A model generated the notes under the pieces. The model saw nothing but the letters and a program-made list of their open reading frames with translations. It was not told the DNA's origin and did no database searches. From the NCBI GenBank assembly GCA_029939635.1, contig JAOZSN010000156.1, positions 1 to 6,633 of the forward strand: a stretch of 6,633 nt of DNA, in the 5' to 3' direction. Of this stretch, positions 6,466 through 6,633 are shown in pieces (position 1 is the stretch's first letter; each line of letters starts with the position of its first letter). Origin of the DNA: Deltaproteobacteria bacterium. Its GTDB lineage: Bacteria > Desulfobacterota > Desulfobulbia > Desulfobulbales > SURF-16. The position numbers and the translations under genes are program-made.

Positions 6466-6633
6466 AAAAACTGCTCATTATGCTGCTCTTGATCATGGCC
6501 CATTTGAACACAGCCCAGGCCACCGAACCCTTTCATATTGTCATGGTACCGTGGCGTGGTATAACCGATGCGGAACAAGGTTTTATGGACTATTTGCAGC
6601 GCAATAATGTACCTGTGCGCTACACATTCATGG
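6462..6633 (+). CDS. Secreted substrate-binding-like protein, 5' part only
   Basis: Only the first 57 codons are in the window; the frame is open to the edge. A clear signal peptide is present: MKK, a leucine-rich core (LLIMLLLIMAHL), then an A-x-A site (AQA-TEP, cleavage near residue 20). The mature start, IVMVPWRGITDAEQGFMDYL (25-44), resembles the first strand and helix of ABC-type substrate-binding proteins of the TrpX-like, COG2984 / ABC_sub_bind type, which have a similar 'D-A-x-x-G-F' pattern. GAGGAG lies 5 bases before the ATG, which overlaps the MFS stop as ATGA. In this operon it could deliver ligand to the periplasmic sensor domains or serve an ABC transporter beyond the edge. Family assignment is moderate because most of the protein is missing. 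Confidence 0.6.
   Translation, partial: MKKLLIMLLLIMAHLNTAQATEPFHIVMVPWRGITDAEQGFMDYLQRNNVPVRYTFM

Noticed and set aside
1..6633. CRISPR array, tRNA or rRNA genes, insertion sequence ends
   Set aside because: No regularly spaced repeats, cloverleaf or rRNA-like stretches, transposase frames or terminal inverted repeats were seen on either strand.

Overview
The window reads as ordinary bacterial chromosome of roughly balanced base composition, with tightly packed and mostly overlapping genes. Membrane sensors of the Cache/HAMP kind, a citramalate-synthase-type enzyme and a plsY/J-domain pair would suit a Gram-negative of the Desulfobacterota or a related proteobacterial group. That placement is inference from gene style only; nothing here fixes the taxon.

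The left third (1-1044) is read on the minus strand. It holds plsY, the acyl-phosphate:glycerol-3-phosphate acyltransferase of phospholipid synthesis. A 104-residue protein that is little more than a DnaJ J-domain follows and overlaps plsY by 8 bases. A hairpin 33 bases beyond the J-domain stop probably ends this unit.

A 236-base divergent spacer (1045-1280) separates it from the plus-strand operon. The spacer carries a perfect TTGACA with a fair -10 box for the plus strand, a lone TATAAT facing plsY, an 8-base palindrome, and an imperfect repeat of ATCATC(T)CCCCCG. One copy of the repeat lies inside the promoter and the other just upstream of the ribosome binding site.

The right two thirds (1281-6633) is one operon of six genes on the plus strand. 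Four of its five junctions overlap (ATGA or TAATG) and the fifth is a 16-base gap with a good ribosome binding site. In order: a divergent CimA-family (citramalate synthase-like) acyl-CoA/2-oxoacid condensing enzyme; two paralogous small single-domain cupins with intact H-x-H...E...H metal sites; a membrane sensor (TM, periplasmic domain, TM, HAMP-like stub) with no output domain; a 655-residue fusion of the same type of sensor to a complete MFS transporter; and the start of a secreted substrate-binding-like protein that runs off the window.

The most interesting reading is that a biosynthetic or modifying block (condensing enzyme plus cupins) is co-expressed with a ligand-sensing transporter. 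The two HAMP-bearing membrane proteins could pair, and the secreted binding protein could present ligand to them. The function and the small molecule are unknown. The gene grouping and domain architectures can be read from the sequence; the system-level role is inference.
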